The notes under the pieces are model-generated. The model was given only the letters and a program-made list of their open reading frames with translations. It had not been told where the DNA came from and did no database searches. Positions 16,474 through 25,120 of a stretch of 64,000 nucleotides of DNA are shown here, one piece after another; the first letter of the stretch is position 1; every line of letters begins with the position of its first letter. The DNA comes from Archangium sp. (lineage in GTDB: Bacteria > Myxococcota > Myxococcia > Myxococcales > Myxococcaceae): positions 124,001 to 188,000 of the forward strand of contig JAUYRZ010000085.1 in NCBI GenBank assembly GCA_030695565.1, given 5' to 3'. The position numbers and the translations under genes are program-made.

Positions 16474-17361
16474 TCAGTGGCGCAGCCGCGCGTCTTTGAG
16501 GCCCGAGACGATCGCCACGTGGTCGCCGACCTTGAGCGCGTCGTAGAGCTTGAGGATGTCTTCGTTCGAGTGCCGCACGCAGCCGTGGCTGACGTCTTCA
16601 CCGAGCTGCTTGTTGTTCGAGGTGCCGTGGAGCTCTTCACCCGAGCGCGACCCATCAGCCCAGGAGAGATCGAGCAGCCGCGGACCGAACACCGGGCCAC
16701 CCCACAGCCGCTGACCGAGCGCGAGTGACTCCGCCTCGCCGAGCTTGGTGGTGACCTTTTTGAAGCCCTCGTCCGTCGAGGTCGCCTTCGCGCCCACCGC
16801 GTTCATGAGGATCTTCTCGAGCTTGCCCTGCTTGTCGAAGAGGAAGGTGCGGTGCTCGTCTTTGAGCACCACCACGCGCACCGGCTTGCCTTCGAAGAAG
16901 GGCACCGGCACGTTCTTCGACTGGCCCTGCTGACCCGCCGCGGGAGCGAGCGAATCGAGCGCGCGCAGCGTGGCCGCGTCGACGATGCCCGTGGGCTTCA
17001 CGTCGGGGAACATCTTCGAGGCGTTGACCTGGAAGTTCTTCACGGCCTTGGCTGACATCGGGCCGAAAGAACCGTCAGCCGCGTTGGGCAGCGCGAAGCC
17101 CATGTCGGTCATCGCCTGCTGCAGCTTCTTCACGCCTTCGCCCTTGGCGCCGGAAGTCAACGTGCCGCCCGCGAGCACGGCGCCGAGCTGAGCGTCGCCT
17201 GCAAAACGGGGGTTGAGCATCGACGGGCCCGTCGGGCGTGTGCCAGGGCGCGTACCGGGCGCCCACGCCGGGTTGGTGGGATCAGGCTGCGGCGCGGGAG
17301 GCGTCGGCGGCGTGGGGGTGGTGGCGACAGGTCCGTTGTTGCGGCCGATGGGAGCGGGCAT
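16474..17361 (-). CDS. L,D-transpeptidase (YkuD) with peptidoglycan-binding domain
   Basis: 295 residues. A Pro/Thr-rich N-terminal region (residues 10-45) with no clear signal peptide is followed by a peptidoglycan-binding type-1 domain at 68-136 (GEGVKKLQQAMTDMGFALP, DGSFGPMSAKAVKNFQ). The YkuD catalytic domain occupies about 160-290. The active site is HGTSNNKQLGEDVSHGCVR with H245, S258, H259 and nucleophile C261. These enzymes make 3-3 peptidoglycan cross-links or attach proteins to the wall. The lack of an obvious export signal leaves either an upstream start or non-classical export open. Five bases separate it from the U32 gene downstream. Confidence 0.85.
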   Translation of the reverse strand: MPAPIGRNNGPVATTPTPPTPPAPQPDPTNPAWAPGTRPGTRPTGPSMLNPRFAGDAQLGAVLAGGTLTSGAKGEGVKKLQQAMTDMGFALPNAADGSFGPMSAKAVKNFQVNASKMFPDVKPTGIVDAATLRALDSLAPAAGQQGQSKNVPVPFFEGKPVRVVVLKDEHRTFLFDKQGKLEKILMNAVGAKATSTDEGFKKVTTKLGEAESLALGQRLWGGPVFGPRLLDLSWADGSRSGEELHGTSNNKQLGEDVSHGCVRHSNEDILKLYDALKVGDHVAIVSGLKDARLRH

Positions 17362-17394
17362 GAAGGTCCTCAGTAGCAGGTTTGGGCAGCGAAA

Positions 17395-18012
17395 TCAGTG
17401 GTGCGCCTGGCGCCGGGCCGCCTCGACGACCAGGGCGATCAGCGAGCTCGACGAGGTGATGCGTTTGCCTTCGATGCGGGTGCGCAGGGCCACGCAGAGG
17501 TCCCACGCCTCCTGGGTGGTGAGCGGGCGGCGGGCGGCCTTGCGACCTTCGTTGCTCACCAGCACCGTCAGCTCGCCCGACCTGGCGTCGAGCATCACGT
17601 CGATGTCTTCGCGGGGCGTGCGGCCGGCCAGCAGCACCACGGCGCCCAGATCGCTCACCGAACGCGGGGCGAAGTCAGCCAGGGTGGTGGGGAAGATCGC
17701 GTCGTTGACCGCCTTGAGCACGTGGCCGGTGATCGAGTCGACCCACGGCACGTTCTGCTGGAAGCGGGCGAGCGCGGGGCCGATGTCACGCAAGTCGGAG
17801 CGGCTCAGCTCGGCTTCGTCGCCTTCGTGGGTCACCACCCGAAACTCGCCCGAGGTCTCCATGAAACGCAGCTCGACGTCCTTGCCGCCGACCTGACCAC
17901 GCACCGCCGCTTCACCGGACTCTTCGATGCGCTCGACCTCGTTCACGCGGAAGGCCTGGAACGGGCGGGGCTGGGTGGTGAAGCGGGGGGTGGGCGCGCT
18001 GTCGTTGATCAT
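17395..18012 (-). CDS. Conserved hypothetical protein, cytoplasmic
   Basis: 205 residues from ATG 18012 (MINDSAPTPRF). An upstream in-frame ATG at 18090 would add a basic tail rich in Arg and is less likely. No signal peptide or membrane helix. The protein alternates short strands (VRGQVGGKDVELRFMETSGEFRVVTHEGDEAEL) with helices (LRDIGPALARFQQNVPWVDSITGHVLKAVNDAIF). The C-terminal part ends RRQAHH. No family recognised. It lies upstream of the L,D-transpeptidase on the same strand with a 33-base gap, so co-transcription is likely. Confidence 0.6.
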   Translation of the reverse strand: MINDSAPTPRFTTQPRPFQAFRVNEVERIEESGEAAVRGQVGGKDVELRFMETSGEFRVVTHEGDEAELSRSDLRDIGPALARFQQNVPWVDSITGHVLKAVNDAIFPTTLADFAPRSVSDLGAVVLLAGRTPREDIDVMLDARSGELTVLVSNEGRKAARRPLTTQEAWDLCVALRTRIEGKRITSSSSLIALVVEAARRQAHH

Positions 18013-18178
18013 GTTCTCGTGGGCTCCTGCGACAGTTCTCGGAGCCGCCCTCCGGCCGCGCGCGACACCCGTACGGACCTTTCGCGACATCGAAATTAAC
18101 CAGTTAGTTCAATGACTTAGGGCGACACGCGCGACAAGAAGCGCCAGGACCGGTTAGCAAGCCCCCGGGGGATTCAAC

Positions 18179-18538
18179 ATGCGCTGGTTCATCGCCGTGC
18201 TCGCCGTGGTGTCTGCTGCTCCAGCCTGGTCCGCGGATCCGCTCAAAACGGATCCCGACAAATACAAGCTCGTCGAGGAGAACGCGCGCGTTCGGGTGCT
18301 GCGGTTCCACGACAAGCCGGGCGACAAGAGCACGCAGCACACGCACCCGGAGTTCGTGCTCTACGCGCTCTCTCCGTTCAAACGCCGGCTCATCTTCCCC
18401 GATGGGAAGACGATGGAGCGCGAGTTCAAGGAAGGTGAGGTGGTGCTGATGCCCGCCCAGACTCACGTCGGCGAGAACATCGGCACCACCGACACCGAGG
18501 TGTTGCTGGTCGAACTCAAGGAACCCGCTCGGAAGTGA
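18179..18538 (+). CDS. Exported small cupin-domain protein
   Basis: 119 residues with a signal peptide (MRWFIAVLAVVSAAPAWS, cut before ADP). A single cupin fold is visible. Motif 1 is 'KSTQHTHPEFVLYALSPFKRRLIF', with the metal-type HxH and E. Motif 2 is 'GEVVLMPAQTHVGENIGTTDTEVLLVEL', with a conserved His. The protein therefore probably binds a divalent metal in the periplasm. Cupins of this size carry out varied reactions, and the substrate cannot be deduced. It stands alone on the plus strand between two minus-strand groups. Confidence 0.75.
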   Translation: MRWFIAVLAVVSAAPAWSADPLKTDPDKYKLVEENARVRVLRFHDKPGDKSTQHTHPEFVLYALSPFKRRLIFPDGKTMEREFKEGEVVLMPAQTHVGENIGTTDTEVLLVELKEPARK

Positions 18539-18547
18539 AGGACTTTT

Positions 18548-18583
18548 CGCCCTCACCCCGACCCGATGGGAGAGGGAGTTCCT
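18548..18583. repeat. CTCTCCC/GGGAGAG repeat, partial
   Basis: CGCCCTCACCCCGACCCGATGGGAGAGGGAG: the inner CCCTCACCCCGACCC arm and a GGGAGAGGGAG arm, with the loop side shortened. It lies between the convergent cupin and 428-residue genes. Confidence 0.6.
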
Positions 18584-18587
18584 TATT

Positions 18588-19874
18588 TCAAGGCGCCAAG
18601 ATGATTCGCGGCGCGGAGAGCGCCTGACGAACCTGCGCGAGCGCGGGCTCTGACGCCGCCTCAGCCTCGGTCATGCGGCGAACGTAGATGTCGCGCCCAC
18701 CCGACACGGCCTGCTTGAGCTCACCGAGCAGCGTCATGGCGGCATCCAGCATGGTCTTCGCCTCCTGCGCGCCCTTCGCTTCAGCCGCCACGCCACCCTT
18801 CTCCTTCAGGTGATCGCCGAAGCGCTTGATCGCGTCGCGCGACTTGACCTGATCGAACGCCGCGAGCGCTTCTTTCACCGACTCGGTGCCCACCTTGATC
18901 AACCGCACCTGCGTGCTGCTGCGGAACTCGGGCGCCGGCACCTGCAGATCCGTGAACGCGCCGAGCAGCCCTTCTTCGGCCGCCTTGAACTGAAAGGGCA
19001 CCACGTCGAGGAACAGGAACAACGGGTCGATGCCCTGCTTGGCCGCGGCGAGCTCTTCGTCACCCAGCGGCGGGAAGGTGGCCGGCGCGCCCACGAACAG
19101 GAGCGGCATCACGACCTCCTGCCAGAACTCTTCAGCAGCGGGCCCCGTGTTGGTGGTCGCGCTGTTGAGCAGACCCACCGTCTCGACGACGCGCGGTGCA
19201 CGCGCAGCCTGGGTGATGATGGGCTTGCCGCCTTCGAGCCGGTTGAGCGCACCGACCAGCTGCTGCTCGAGCTGCTTCTTCAGCTCTGCCGGCAGCCGGG
19301 GCGCGCGGTTGATCGCGTCGCGCAGATCGATCGACAACCGCTCGGGCGCCGAGTCCCACGCCTGCTTGAGCTTGGCCGGATCGACCCCCACCACCTGCAC
19401 GAAGCCGGGGTCGAACAAGCGCATGTAATCTTCAGGGCCCAGTCGCATCGGCTGGCCGCCGCCCGCGCCGAACTTCGCCTGCGCGAGCGAGGTGCGGATG
19501 GTCTTGGTGACCTCCTCGACCTTCTCGAGCTTGCCGGCGCCCAGCGCATCGACCACCGCGCCGAACGGGGCGAGCATGATCAAGGCATCGGGGAAACCGA
19601 GCGAGGCGCCTTCCGGAGTCTCCCGGTAGGGGAACCAGAACGCCTGGTACTCCGTGTGGAGCCGCTCCCCCATCGCCGCCGCGAGGCCGAGCGCGATCAC
19701 CTGGTGCTCCTGCTGCTGAGGATTGAAGGGACCTCCGAGCAGCTTGATCACGGCCTGCTCGATGTCGGCCCAGCTGTCCTTCACCAGATCGACGGGTTTG
19801 CCCGCGACCTGCGCGAGAACGGCGGACACCTGCTGAAAGGCTGAATCGAGCTGCGGCGGTCGGGGCATCGACAT
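18588..19874 (-). CDS. Hypothetical protein, alpha-helical, cytoplasmic
   Basis: 428 residues starting MSMPRPPQLDSAF. No signal peptide. Short hydrophobic runs (HQVIALGLAAAMG, DALIMLAPFGAVVDALGAG) are probably buried helices rather than membrane spans. Long helical stretches are separated by Pro-rich turns. A possible partner-binding surface is suggested by charged helices near residues 330-400. No catalytic motif recognised. The codon bias matches the neighbours, so it is a real gene. Function unknown. Confidence 0.7.
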   Translation of the reverse strand: MSMPRPPQLDSAFQQVSAVLAQVAGKPVDLVKDSWADIEQAVIKLLGGPFNPQQQEHQVIALGLAAAMGERLHTEYQAFWFPYRETPEGASLGFPDALIMLAPFGAVVDALGAGKLEKVEEVTKTIRTSLAQAKFGAGGGQPMRLGPEDYMRLFDPGFVQVVGVDPAKLKQAWDSAPERLSIDLRDAINRAPRLPAELKKQLEQQLVGALNRLEGGKPIITQAARAPRVVETVGLLNSATTNTGPAAEEFWQEVVMPLLFVGAPATFPPLGDEELAAAKQGIDPLFLFLDVVPFQFKAAEEGLLGAFTDLQVPAPEFRSSTQVRLIKVGTESVKEALAAFDQVKSRDAIKRFGDHLKEKGGVAAEAKGAQEAKTMLDAAMTLLGELKQAVSGGRDIYVRRMTEAEAASEPALAQVRQALSAPRIILAP

Positions 19875-19911
19875 GGTGCGCGGGCTCGTATCACGTCAGG
19901 GCCGAATCGAA

Positions 19912-19957
19912 ATCCCCTCGAAGAGGAGACCGCCCCTTTCAGAGGGAGAGGGAGACC
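19912..19957. repeat. CTCTCCC/GGGAGAG repeat, partial
   Basis: CCCTCGAAGAGGAGACCGCCC followed by TTTCAGAGGGAGAGGGAG, a degenerate copy just downstream of the RelA/SpoT gene, overlapping its last codons. Confidence 0.45.
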
Positions 19958-20982
19958 AGCTCGCCGGCGACCTTCTGGGCCTTGCGCTCGTCTCCGGGAA
20001 ATTCGGTCTCGAGGTACACGCGGGTGAGGCGGCCGACCTTGTTGATCGCCAGCGCCTCACCGCGAATCACGCTGAGCAAGGCAATGAAGAGCAGCGAATA
20101 GCCGCGCTGCACCTCGGTGATCGATTCAGGCGCGAAGCCCAGCGAGCCTTTCGCGAACTCGAAGTACTTCGGCAACGCGCCCTTCACGGCTGATCCGTGC
20201 TTCTCGATCGCGGCGACCACATCTCTCGTGGTCTCCAGGCCCGACGACCGGAGCAGCTTCACCAGGTAGTCAGGGAAGAAGTGCGCCTGGCCGAACTCGG
20301 TGTCGAGCGCCTGGGCAATCTCGCGATCGAGGGCCTCGATCGCCGGCTGACGCACCAGGGCGTCGAGCGAAACGAGATCGATCGGCAGCGCCCCGCTCTT
20401 CGCCAGGGTCGAACGCGCGGCCTCCCGTGACGAAGCGAGCTCGCGGCGAATCGAGACGAACTCCTGGTCGGCGATCTCCAGCAGACCCGCCACCCGGCTG
20501 AAACGCCGGCGAATCAGCTCGGGCATCGCGTCATCGACCTTGTAGCCGAGGTCGTGCTCCACCTCGGCCCACGCGTGCTGGAGCACCGTGCGCAGCTGAA
20601 TCTCGAAACGGAAATCCGGATGCGGGCCATCCGCCACGCCGCACACGTAGTGAATCGATCGATAGCCGGCGGGTTTCGTCTTGTCGGCCGAGTGCGTGAA
20701 GTCGACGCGGAAGTGCTGCTCGATGAGCCGCGAGACCTGCTCCAGGTGATCTTCGAAGTAGGTGGCCACGCGCAACGCCACCAGATCGGTCACGTCCCAC
20801 AGCTGGCGGTAGGTCTTCTCGGGCCGCGACAACTTGTGCGCCAGGCTCGCCGGGCTCTTGAGACGCCAGGTGACGAACTGCACAGGCACGCCCGCACGGG
20901 CCAACAAGGCGAGCAGCTCGGCTTCCAGTGTTGCGCCCAGCGCGATCAGGGTCGCGCGACGCTCTTCGAACTCGTTGACCAT
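19939..20982 (-). CDS. RelA/SpoT-type alarmone synthetase domain protein
   Basis: 347 residues from ATG 20982 (MVNEFEERRATL). Synthetase-fold motifs are in order: 'WRLKSPASLAHKLSRPEKTYRQLWDVTDLVALRVATYF', then 'KPAGYRSIHYVC', then 'FRFEIQLRTVLQHAWAEVEHDLGYK'. The E-x-Q-x-R-T...H-x-W-x-E series is diagnostic of RelA/SpoT (p)ppGpp synthetases. There is no HD hydrolase domain and no TGS/ACT region, so it is a small alarmone synthetase type. An additional helical C-terminal region of about 150 residues (from AGLLEIADQEF) is longer than in RelP/RelQ. Substrate preference (GTP, GDP, ATP) is not deducible. It is divergent from the 955-residue lipoprotein with 28 bases between starts. Confidence 0.8.
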   Translation of the reverse strand: MVNEFEERRATLIALGATLEAELLALLARAGVPVQFVTWRLKSPASLAHKLSRPEKTYRQLWDVTDLVALRVATYFEDHLEQVSRLIEQHFRVDFTHSADKTKPAGYRSIHYVCGVADGPHPDFRFEIQLRTVLQHAWAEVEHDLGYKVDDAMPELIRRRFSRVAGLLEIADQEFVSIRRELASSREAARSTLAKSGALPIDLVSLDALVRQPAIEALDREIAQALDTEFGQAHFFPDYLVKLLRSSGLETTRDVVAAIEKHGSAVKGALPKYFEFAKGSLGFAPESITEVQRGYSLLFIALLSVIRGEALAINKVGRLTRVYLETEFPGDERKAQKVAGELVSLSL

Positions 20983-21010
20983 CGACGCCAGCGTATAAGG
21001 TGCGCGGCTC

Positions 21011-23878
21011 ATGCGCTGCCTCAGTCTGTCCATCGTGCTGTTGCTCGTGGGCTGCGCAACCACTGCCCCCCGGTTCGACCAGGAGCTCGCCACCAGCTTC
21101 GCGCAAGACGACATGCGCAAGGTGGTGACCGCGGACGCCGAGATCTACTACCCGGCGCAATACGCCGAAGCGGCCAAGCGGGTCGCAGCGCGCGCCTCTG
21201 AATGTCTCGAGGCGATGCGAGCGCACGACGTCACCCAGCGCGCGTACGGCCGCGCCCTGCTCTTCCTGACCTCGGCCAACTACAACAACGCGTACGTCGG
21301 CGGGCAGTCGGGTGGTGAGCCGCTCCAGGTGGTCAACCCGCTCTCCGCCACCTCGGAGTTCTTCCACTGGTACGGGCTGGGCGGCGCCGACGTCGGCGAT
21401 GTCGCGTGCCACGAGATGTTCCACTTCGTGCACTACGAGCAGGTGCACGGCTTCTGGGAAGTGGTGAACACGGTGTTCGGCCCCGTGTTGCCGCCGCAGG
21501 CGTTCCTCGAGCGCTGGTTCACCGAAGGCGTGGCGCAGTTCTACGAAGGCCGCATCGCTCGCAGCGTGGGCCGGCCATTCAGTCCGGTGTACCGCGGCAG
21601 CTTCGACTCGTTCGTCGCCATGCGGGGCGGCGCGGTGTGGCCCGGCGATCTGTCGCTGGGGCAACGTGAGCTCGCTCCGTACAGCGGCGCGTACATCACC
21701 GGCCTCTACTTCACCGAGTGGCTGGTGGCGAAGTACGGCGAAGACAAGCTGTGGAAGCTGATGGACCTCCAGGGCCGCAGCGTCTTCTCGCCCTTCGGCG
21801 CGACGCTTCGTTTCAAAGAGGTCTACGGGCTCTCCACCGGCGCGTTGATCGACGAGTGGTCGAAGGATCTCGCGGCGACGCTGGTGGTGCGCACCCGGCC
21901 TTCCGAAGAACGTTCCCTGCTCGCCGATGTCGGCCAGGTCGCACGGCTCGCGTCACACCCGGCGAGTGGCACCCTGGCCATCGTCTCATCAGGCAACGAG
22001 CAGGTACCCATGCTGCGAATCCTCGAGCGCGATGGAACGGTTCGGGTGGAGCGCCGGCTGGCAAAGCTGGGCACCGATCGCGACTACGTCTTCGTGGGGC
22101 CGGGCAGCATGAGCGGGCTCTCGTTCACGGCAGATGGGAAGTTTCTCTACCTGCTCAACGACGACCTGATCGATCGCGGCGATACGCGCGCGCAGATCTG
22201 GAAGGTCGATACGCAGACCGGCGAGGTGCTCAAGGTCTACCAGGACGTCGGGCGCGGCATGGGCGGCGCGGTCTCGGCCGATGGCCTCACCTTCACCTTC
22301 GTCGACTTCCCTGCAGGCAAGTCACGCATCATCGAACGCGAGCTGGAGGCCCGGCTCGATCGGGTGGTGGCCGAGTTCCCCCTGGGCGTCTCCGTCTCGG
22401 CGCCGCAGTGGAACGCCGCGCACACGCAGCTGGTGTTCTCGCGCCTCGACTCGAACGGGTGGAACCTGGTGTTGCTCAGCGAAGACGGCACCAGCCGCGA
22501 CCTGACCACCGACGGCGCGTTCAACTACGCCGCGAAGTGGAGCGATGACACCCACCTCATCTTTGCGCGCACCGCCGGCAAATACCTGCAGGCCCACCGG
22601 ATGGATCTGGCGACCGGTGTCATCGAGCGGCTCACCGACACGCCGTACGGCCTGCTCGATCCGGCGCCCGTGGGGAGTGACGTCGTCGCGGTGGTGCGCG
22701 ATGGAGTTCACTGGTCCATCGACACCATGCCGGGCGCCTCGAAAGAGACCTTCACGCCCGAGCCCGTCGCCATTCCCGAGAAGCACGAGCCGGCGCCGCT
22801 CGAGGTGACCTCCGACGAGAAGTACTCCTCGCTCGAGCAACTGTTCGTGCCGCAGCTGCGCGTGCCCAGCGGAACCTTCGGGTTCGGCCCGAACGCGAGC
22901 GACGGTTCGCCCACCTTCAACGGCTCGGTGGCGCTGTCGCTGATGGGCCGCGATCGGCTCGGCAAACACACCTGGGCGATCAACGGCTACCTCGGCCTCC
23001 CGGCGCTGGAGAACCAGCTGCAGCTCGGCTACCGCAACCTGACCCTCGCGCCGTGGTCGTTGATCGCCAGCGCCGAACGCACCGCCTACGCGACCGAGGC
23101 GTATTGGACGGGCGGCCTCTACGCGTCGCGCACGGTCTTCACGGTGCCCCTCTTCTTCGGTGTGCAGACCGAGGTGTGGCAGCCGTTCGGGCAGGCGGCC
23201 GAGAAGTTCATCGGGCCCACCTTCGCGATCTCGTACGCCGCGGGTGACAGCACCGCGTACGCCGGGGCCCAGCGCACCTTCAACTTCTCGCTCGGTGTCT
23301 CCGCCTACCCGCGGTTCCTGGCCAGCGAGCGCGACATGCTCGACCTGCGCAGCTCGGTGGGGCTCTCGTTGCCGCTGCCCTTCTCGAAGCGCCATTCGTT
23401 CTCGGTCTCGGCGACGGGCCGCGCCTTGCCCGGTGCACCGGCGGGCGCGTTGCGCGTGGGCGGCACCTCGTCACTGACCACCTTGTTCGAGCGCGGCAGC
23501 ACCGACCCGTTCCCGACCGGGCCCGGGGTGTACCTGCCGGGAACCCTGGTGGAAGGCGTACGCGGCTTCGACGACTTCGCGCTGCGGGCGCAGTACCTGG
23601 CGCTCTTCAATGGGCGCTACCGGTACAGCTTCATCATCGATCGCGGCTTCGCGTCGTTGCTCTACATCTTCCCTTCGATCTTCTTCCGGCAGGTCGACGT
23701 GGAGGCCTTTGGGGCAGCGGCGATCACCGAGTCGCAGGTGGCGCGCAGTGCGGGCGCGGCGATTTCTTTCCGCACCTCGATCGGCGGCTTCATCCCAGTC
23801 TCGCTCACGTACCAGTTCGCCTGGCGTTTCGACTTCGGGCTGCCGCCGCTCCATGTGGTCGGTGTGTCCTTCGACTGA
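21011..23878 (+). CDS. Lipoprotein combining gluzincin-like peptidase, TolB-like propeller and OM barrel
   Basis: 955 residues. Lipobox VGC at 13-15. Zinc-peptidase motif HEMFH at 134-138 with a downstream Glu (E172 in WFTEGVAQFYEG), the peptidase-MA/M1-like pattern. Residues about 300-600 contain repeated 'SFTADGKFLYLLNDD', 'AVSADGLTFTFVD', 'WNAAHTQLVFSR' units, a TolB/WD-like beta-propeller. Residues from about 620 to the end have alternating strand patterns with aromatic girdle residues (LPALENQLQLGYRNLTLAP, NGRYRYSFIIDRG) and end LHVVGVSFD with a terminal aromatic-acidic pair, as in BamA-type barrels. The three-part layout implies a surface or periplasmic peptidase anchored in the outer membrane. 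Each domain is seen; the combination's job is unknown. Confidence 0.8.
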   Translation: MRCLSLSIVLLLVGCATTAPRFDQELATSFAQDDMRKVVTADAEIYYPAQYAEAAKRVAARASECLEAMRAHDVTQRAYGRALLFLTSANYNNAYVGGQSGGEPLQVVNPLSATSEFFHWYGLGGADVGDVACHEMFHFVHYEQVHGFWEVVNTVFGPVLPPQAFLERWFTEGVAQFYEGRIARSVGRPFSPVYRGSFDSFVAMRGGAVWPGDLSLGQRELAPYSGAYITGLYFTEWLVAKYGEDKLWKLMDLQGRSVFSPFGATLRFKEVYGLSTGALIDEWSKDLAATLVVRTRPSEERSLLADVGQVARLASHPASGTLAIVSSGNEQVPMLRILERDGTVRVERRLAKLGTDRDYVFVGPGSMSGLSFTADGKFLYLLNDDLIDRGDTRAQIWKVDTQTGEVLKVYQDVGRGMGGAVSADGLTFTFVDFPAGKSRIIERELEARLDRVVAEFPLGVSVSAPQWNAAHTQLVFSRLDSNGWNLVLLSEDGTSRDLTTDGAFNYAAKWSDDTHLIFARTAGKYLQAHRMDLATGVIERLTDTPYGLLDPAPVGSDVVAVVRDGVHWSIDTMPGASKETFTPEPVAIPEKHEPAPLEVTSDEKYSSLEQLFVPQLRVPSGTFGFGPNASDGSPTFNGSVALSLMGRDRLGKHTWAINGYLGLPALENQLQLGYRNLTLAPWSLIASAERTAYATEAYWTGGLYASRTVFTVPLFFGVQTEVWQPFGQAAEKFIGPTFAISYAAGDSTAYAGAQRTFNFSLGVSAYPRFLASERDMLDLRSSVGLSLPLPFSKRHSFSVSATGRALPGAPAGALRVGGTSSLTTLFERGSTDPFPTGPGVYLPGTLVEGVRGFDDFALRAQYLALFNGRYRYSFIIDRGFASLLYIFPSIFFRQVDVEAFGAAAITESQVARSAGAAISFRTSIGGFIPVSLTYQFAWRFDFGLPPLHVVGVSFD

Positions 23879-23906
23879 GGGCGCCCAGACTGGTAGGGTC
23901 TGGCCC

Positions 23907-24263
23907 ATGCGTCGTCCGATCAACGGCTTGTTCCTCGCGCTGAGCCTCTCGTTGGGGGCCTCGGCTTTTGCTGCCAACGAGCGCCGGCACAAGCCGTCGG
24001 AGTACCAGGAGATCACCGACGAAGATCGCACCGCCGCCCGGGAGAAGGCGCGCTCGCGGGTGAGCAGCTGGCGAGAGACCGAGCTGCCCCCCGAGTACGA
24101 GTTTCCCTGGATGCAGATCGGCTTCGTGGCCCTCGCCTTCGTGGTGGCCACCCCGTTCGCCATCGGCGCGTACAACCGGCACGCCGCCGAAGTCAGGGCG
24201 ATCGCCGAAGCGAGCAACACCAGCCCCCGCAAGCGAGTGAAAGCAGCACCAGCAGAAGAGTAA
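23907..24263 (+). CDS. Small membrane protein with N-terminal signal sequence
   Basis: 118 residues from ATG 23907. Signal peptide (LFLALSLSLGASAFA), then a charged, Arg/Glu-rich segment (residues 24-62), one transmembrane helix (WMQIGFVALAFVVATPFAIGAY, about 68-90) and a basic C-terminus. The topology puts about 45 charged residues in the periplasm. It lies 28 bases after the 955-residue lipoprotein on the same strand and is probably co-expressed. No family recognised. Confidence 0.65.
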   Translation: MRRPINGLFLALSLSLGASAFAANERRHKPSEYQEITDEDRTAAREKARSRVSSWRETELPPEYEFPWMQIGFVALAFVVATPFAIGAYNRHAAEVRAIAEASNTSPRKRVKAAPAEE

Positions 24264-24267
24264 CCCT

Positions 24268-24392
24268 GGTGATCCCCTCTCCCTCGGAGCGAAGCCGTTC
24301 CAGCGGAACGCTGGGCGAGCGTAGCTGGAGCGAAGCGGAAGATGCGCCGAGGCGAAGCGACCCGAAAAGTAGGAGAGGGTCAGGGTGAGGGC
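24268..24392. repeat. Long CTCTCCC/GGGAGAG repeat with an internal 80-base insert
   Basis: GATCCCCTCTCCCTC opens the element and AGGAGAGGGTCAGGGTGAGGG closes it. The middle contains a hairpin-prone segment with GTTCCAGCGGAAC and AGCGAAGC motifs. It is the longest copy in the window; its right arm forms the last codons and stop of cobB. Confidence 0.7.
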
Positions 24393-25111
24393 GCCGACTC
24401 CGAGAACAAGCCCGGCAAGATCTCCCCACTCTTCCCAGTCAAAACGCGATCAAACCGAGCCGAGTACTCAGCACTCGGAGCCGCATCGACCAACCACGTC
24501 TGCCCGCCCACCGAGCGAGCCGCATCCACGAGCCCGGCCGCCGGGTAGACCATCCCCGAAGTCCCCACGGCGATGAAGACGAGCCGTTTCCCCGCCTCCT
24601 CGATGAACGCCTCGACGCGTTGAAGATGCGCCGGATCCAACATCTCCCCGAACCAAACGATGTGAGGCCGGATCGCGCCGCCACACGTCTCGCAGCGGGG
24701 CAAAGGGGCGGCGAAGTACGTCTGCGCATCCGCGAACGGCACGTTGCACCGCTCGCACCGGCTCTGAAAGAGCTCGCCATGAATCGCCAGCATCCGCCTG
24801 CTCCCCGCCCGCGCATGCAGACCATCCACGTTCTGAGTCGCGAGCAGAAACCGCTCCCCCAGCCGCGCCTCCAACTCCGCCAGCGCCACATGCCCGGCGT
24901 TCGGAGCGACCTTCGCCGCCCCTTCCCGGCGCAGGCTGTAGAACCGCCACACCAGCAGCGGGTCCGCCGCGAAGCCTTCCGGTGAAGCGACCTCCTCGAC
25001 CCGGTGGCCTTCCCACAACCCGTTCATCCCGCGAAACGTGGGCACCCCACTCTCGGCCGAAACACCTGCACCCGTGAGCACCAGCACCCGGCTCTGCGAA
25101 TCGAGTTTCAC
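24380..25111 (-). CDS. cobB: NAD-dependent protein deacylase, sirtuin (CobB-like)
   Basis: 243 residues. Sirtuin motifs in order: GAGVSAESGVPTFRG (NAD binding, 14-28), TQNVDGLH with catalytic His in AIHGEL, a zinc ribbon C-x2-C...C-x2-C (CERC, CETC), and GTSGMVYPAAG. The tyrosine-arginine pair in FYSLRR (near 57-62) matches the class III, Sirt5/CobB pattern that accepts acidic acyl groups (desuccinylation) as well as acetyl. The product removes acyl groups from Lys in the cytoplasm. The C-terminal APSP-stop is supplied by the palindromic repeat. Divergent from the Tudor-like gene, whose start lies 9 to 18 bases away. Confidence 0.92.
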   Translation of the reverse strand: MKLDSQSRVLVLTGAGVSAESGVPTFRGMNGLWEGHRVEEVASPEGFAADPLLVWRFYSLRREGAAKVAPNAGHVALAELEARLGERFLLATQNVDGLHARAGSRRMLAIHGELFQSRCERCNVPFADAQTYFAAPLPRCETCGGAIRPHIVWFGEMLDPAHLQRVEAFIEEAGKRLVFIAVGTSGMVYPAAGLVDAARSVGGQTWLVDAAPSAEYSARFDRVLTGKSGEILPGLFSESAPSP

Positions 25112-25120
25112 GAGCGTAAG

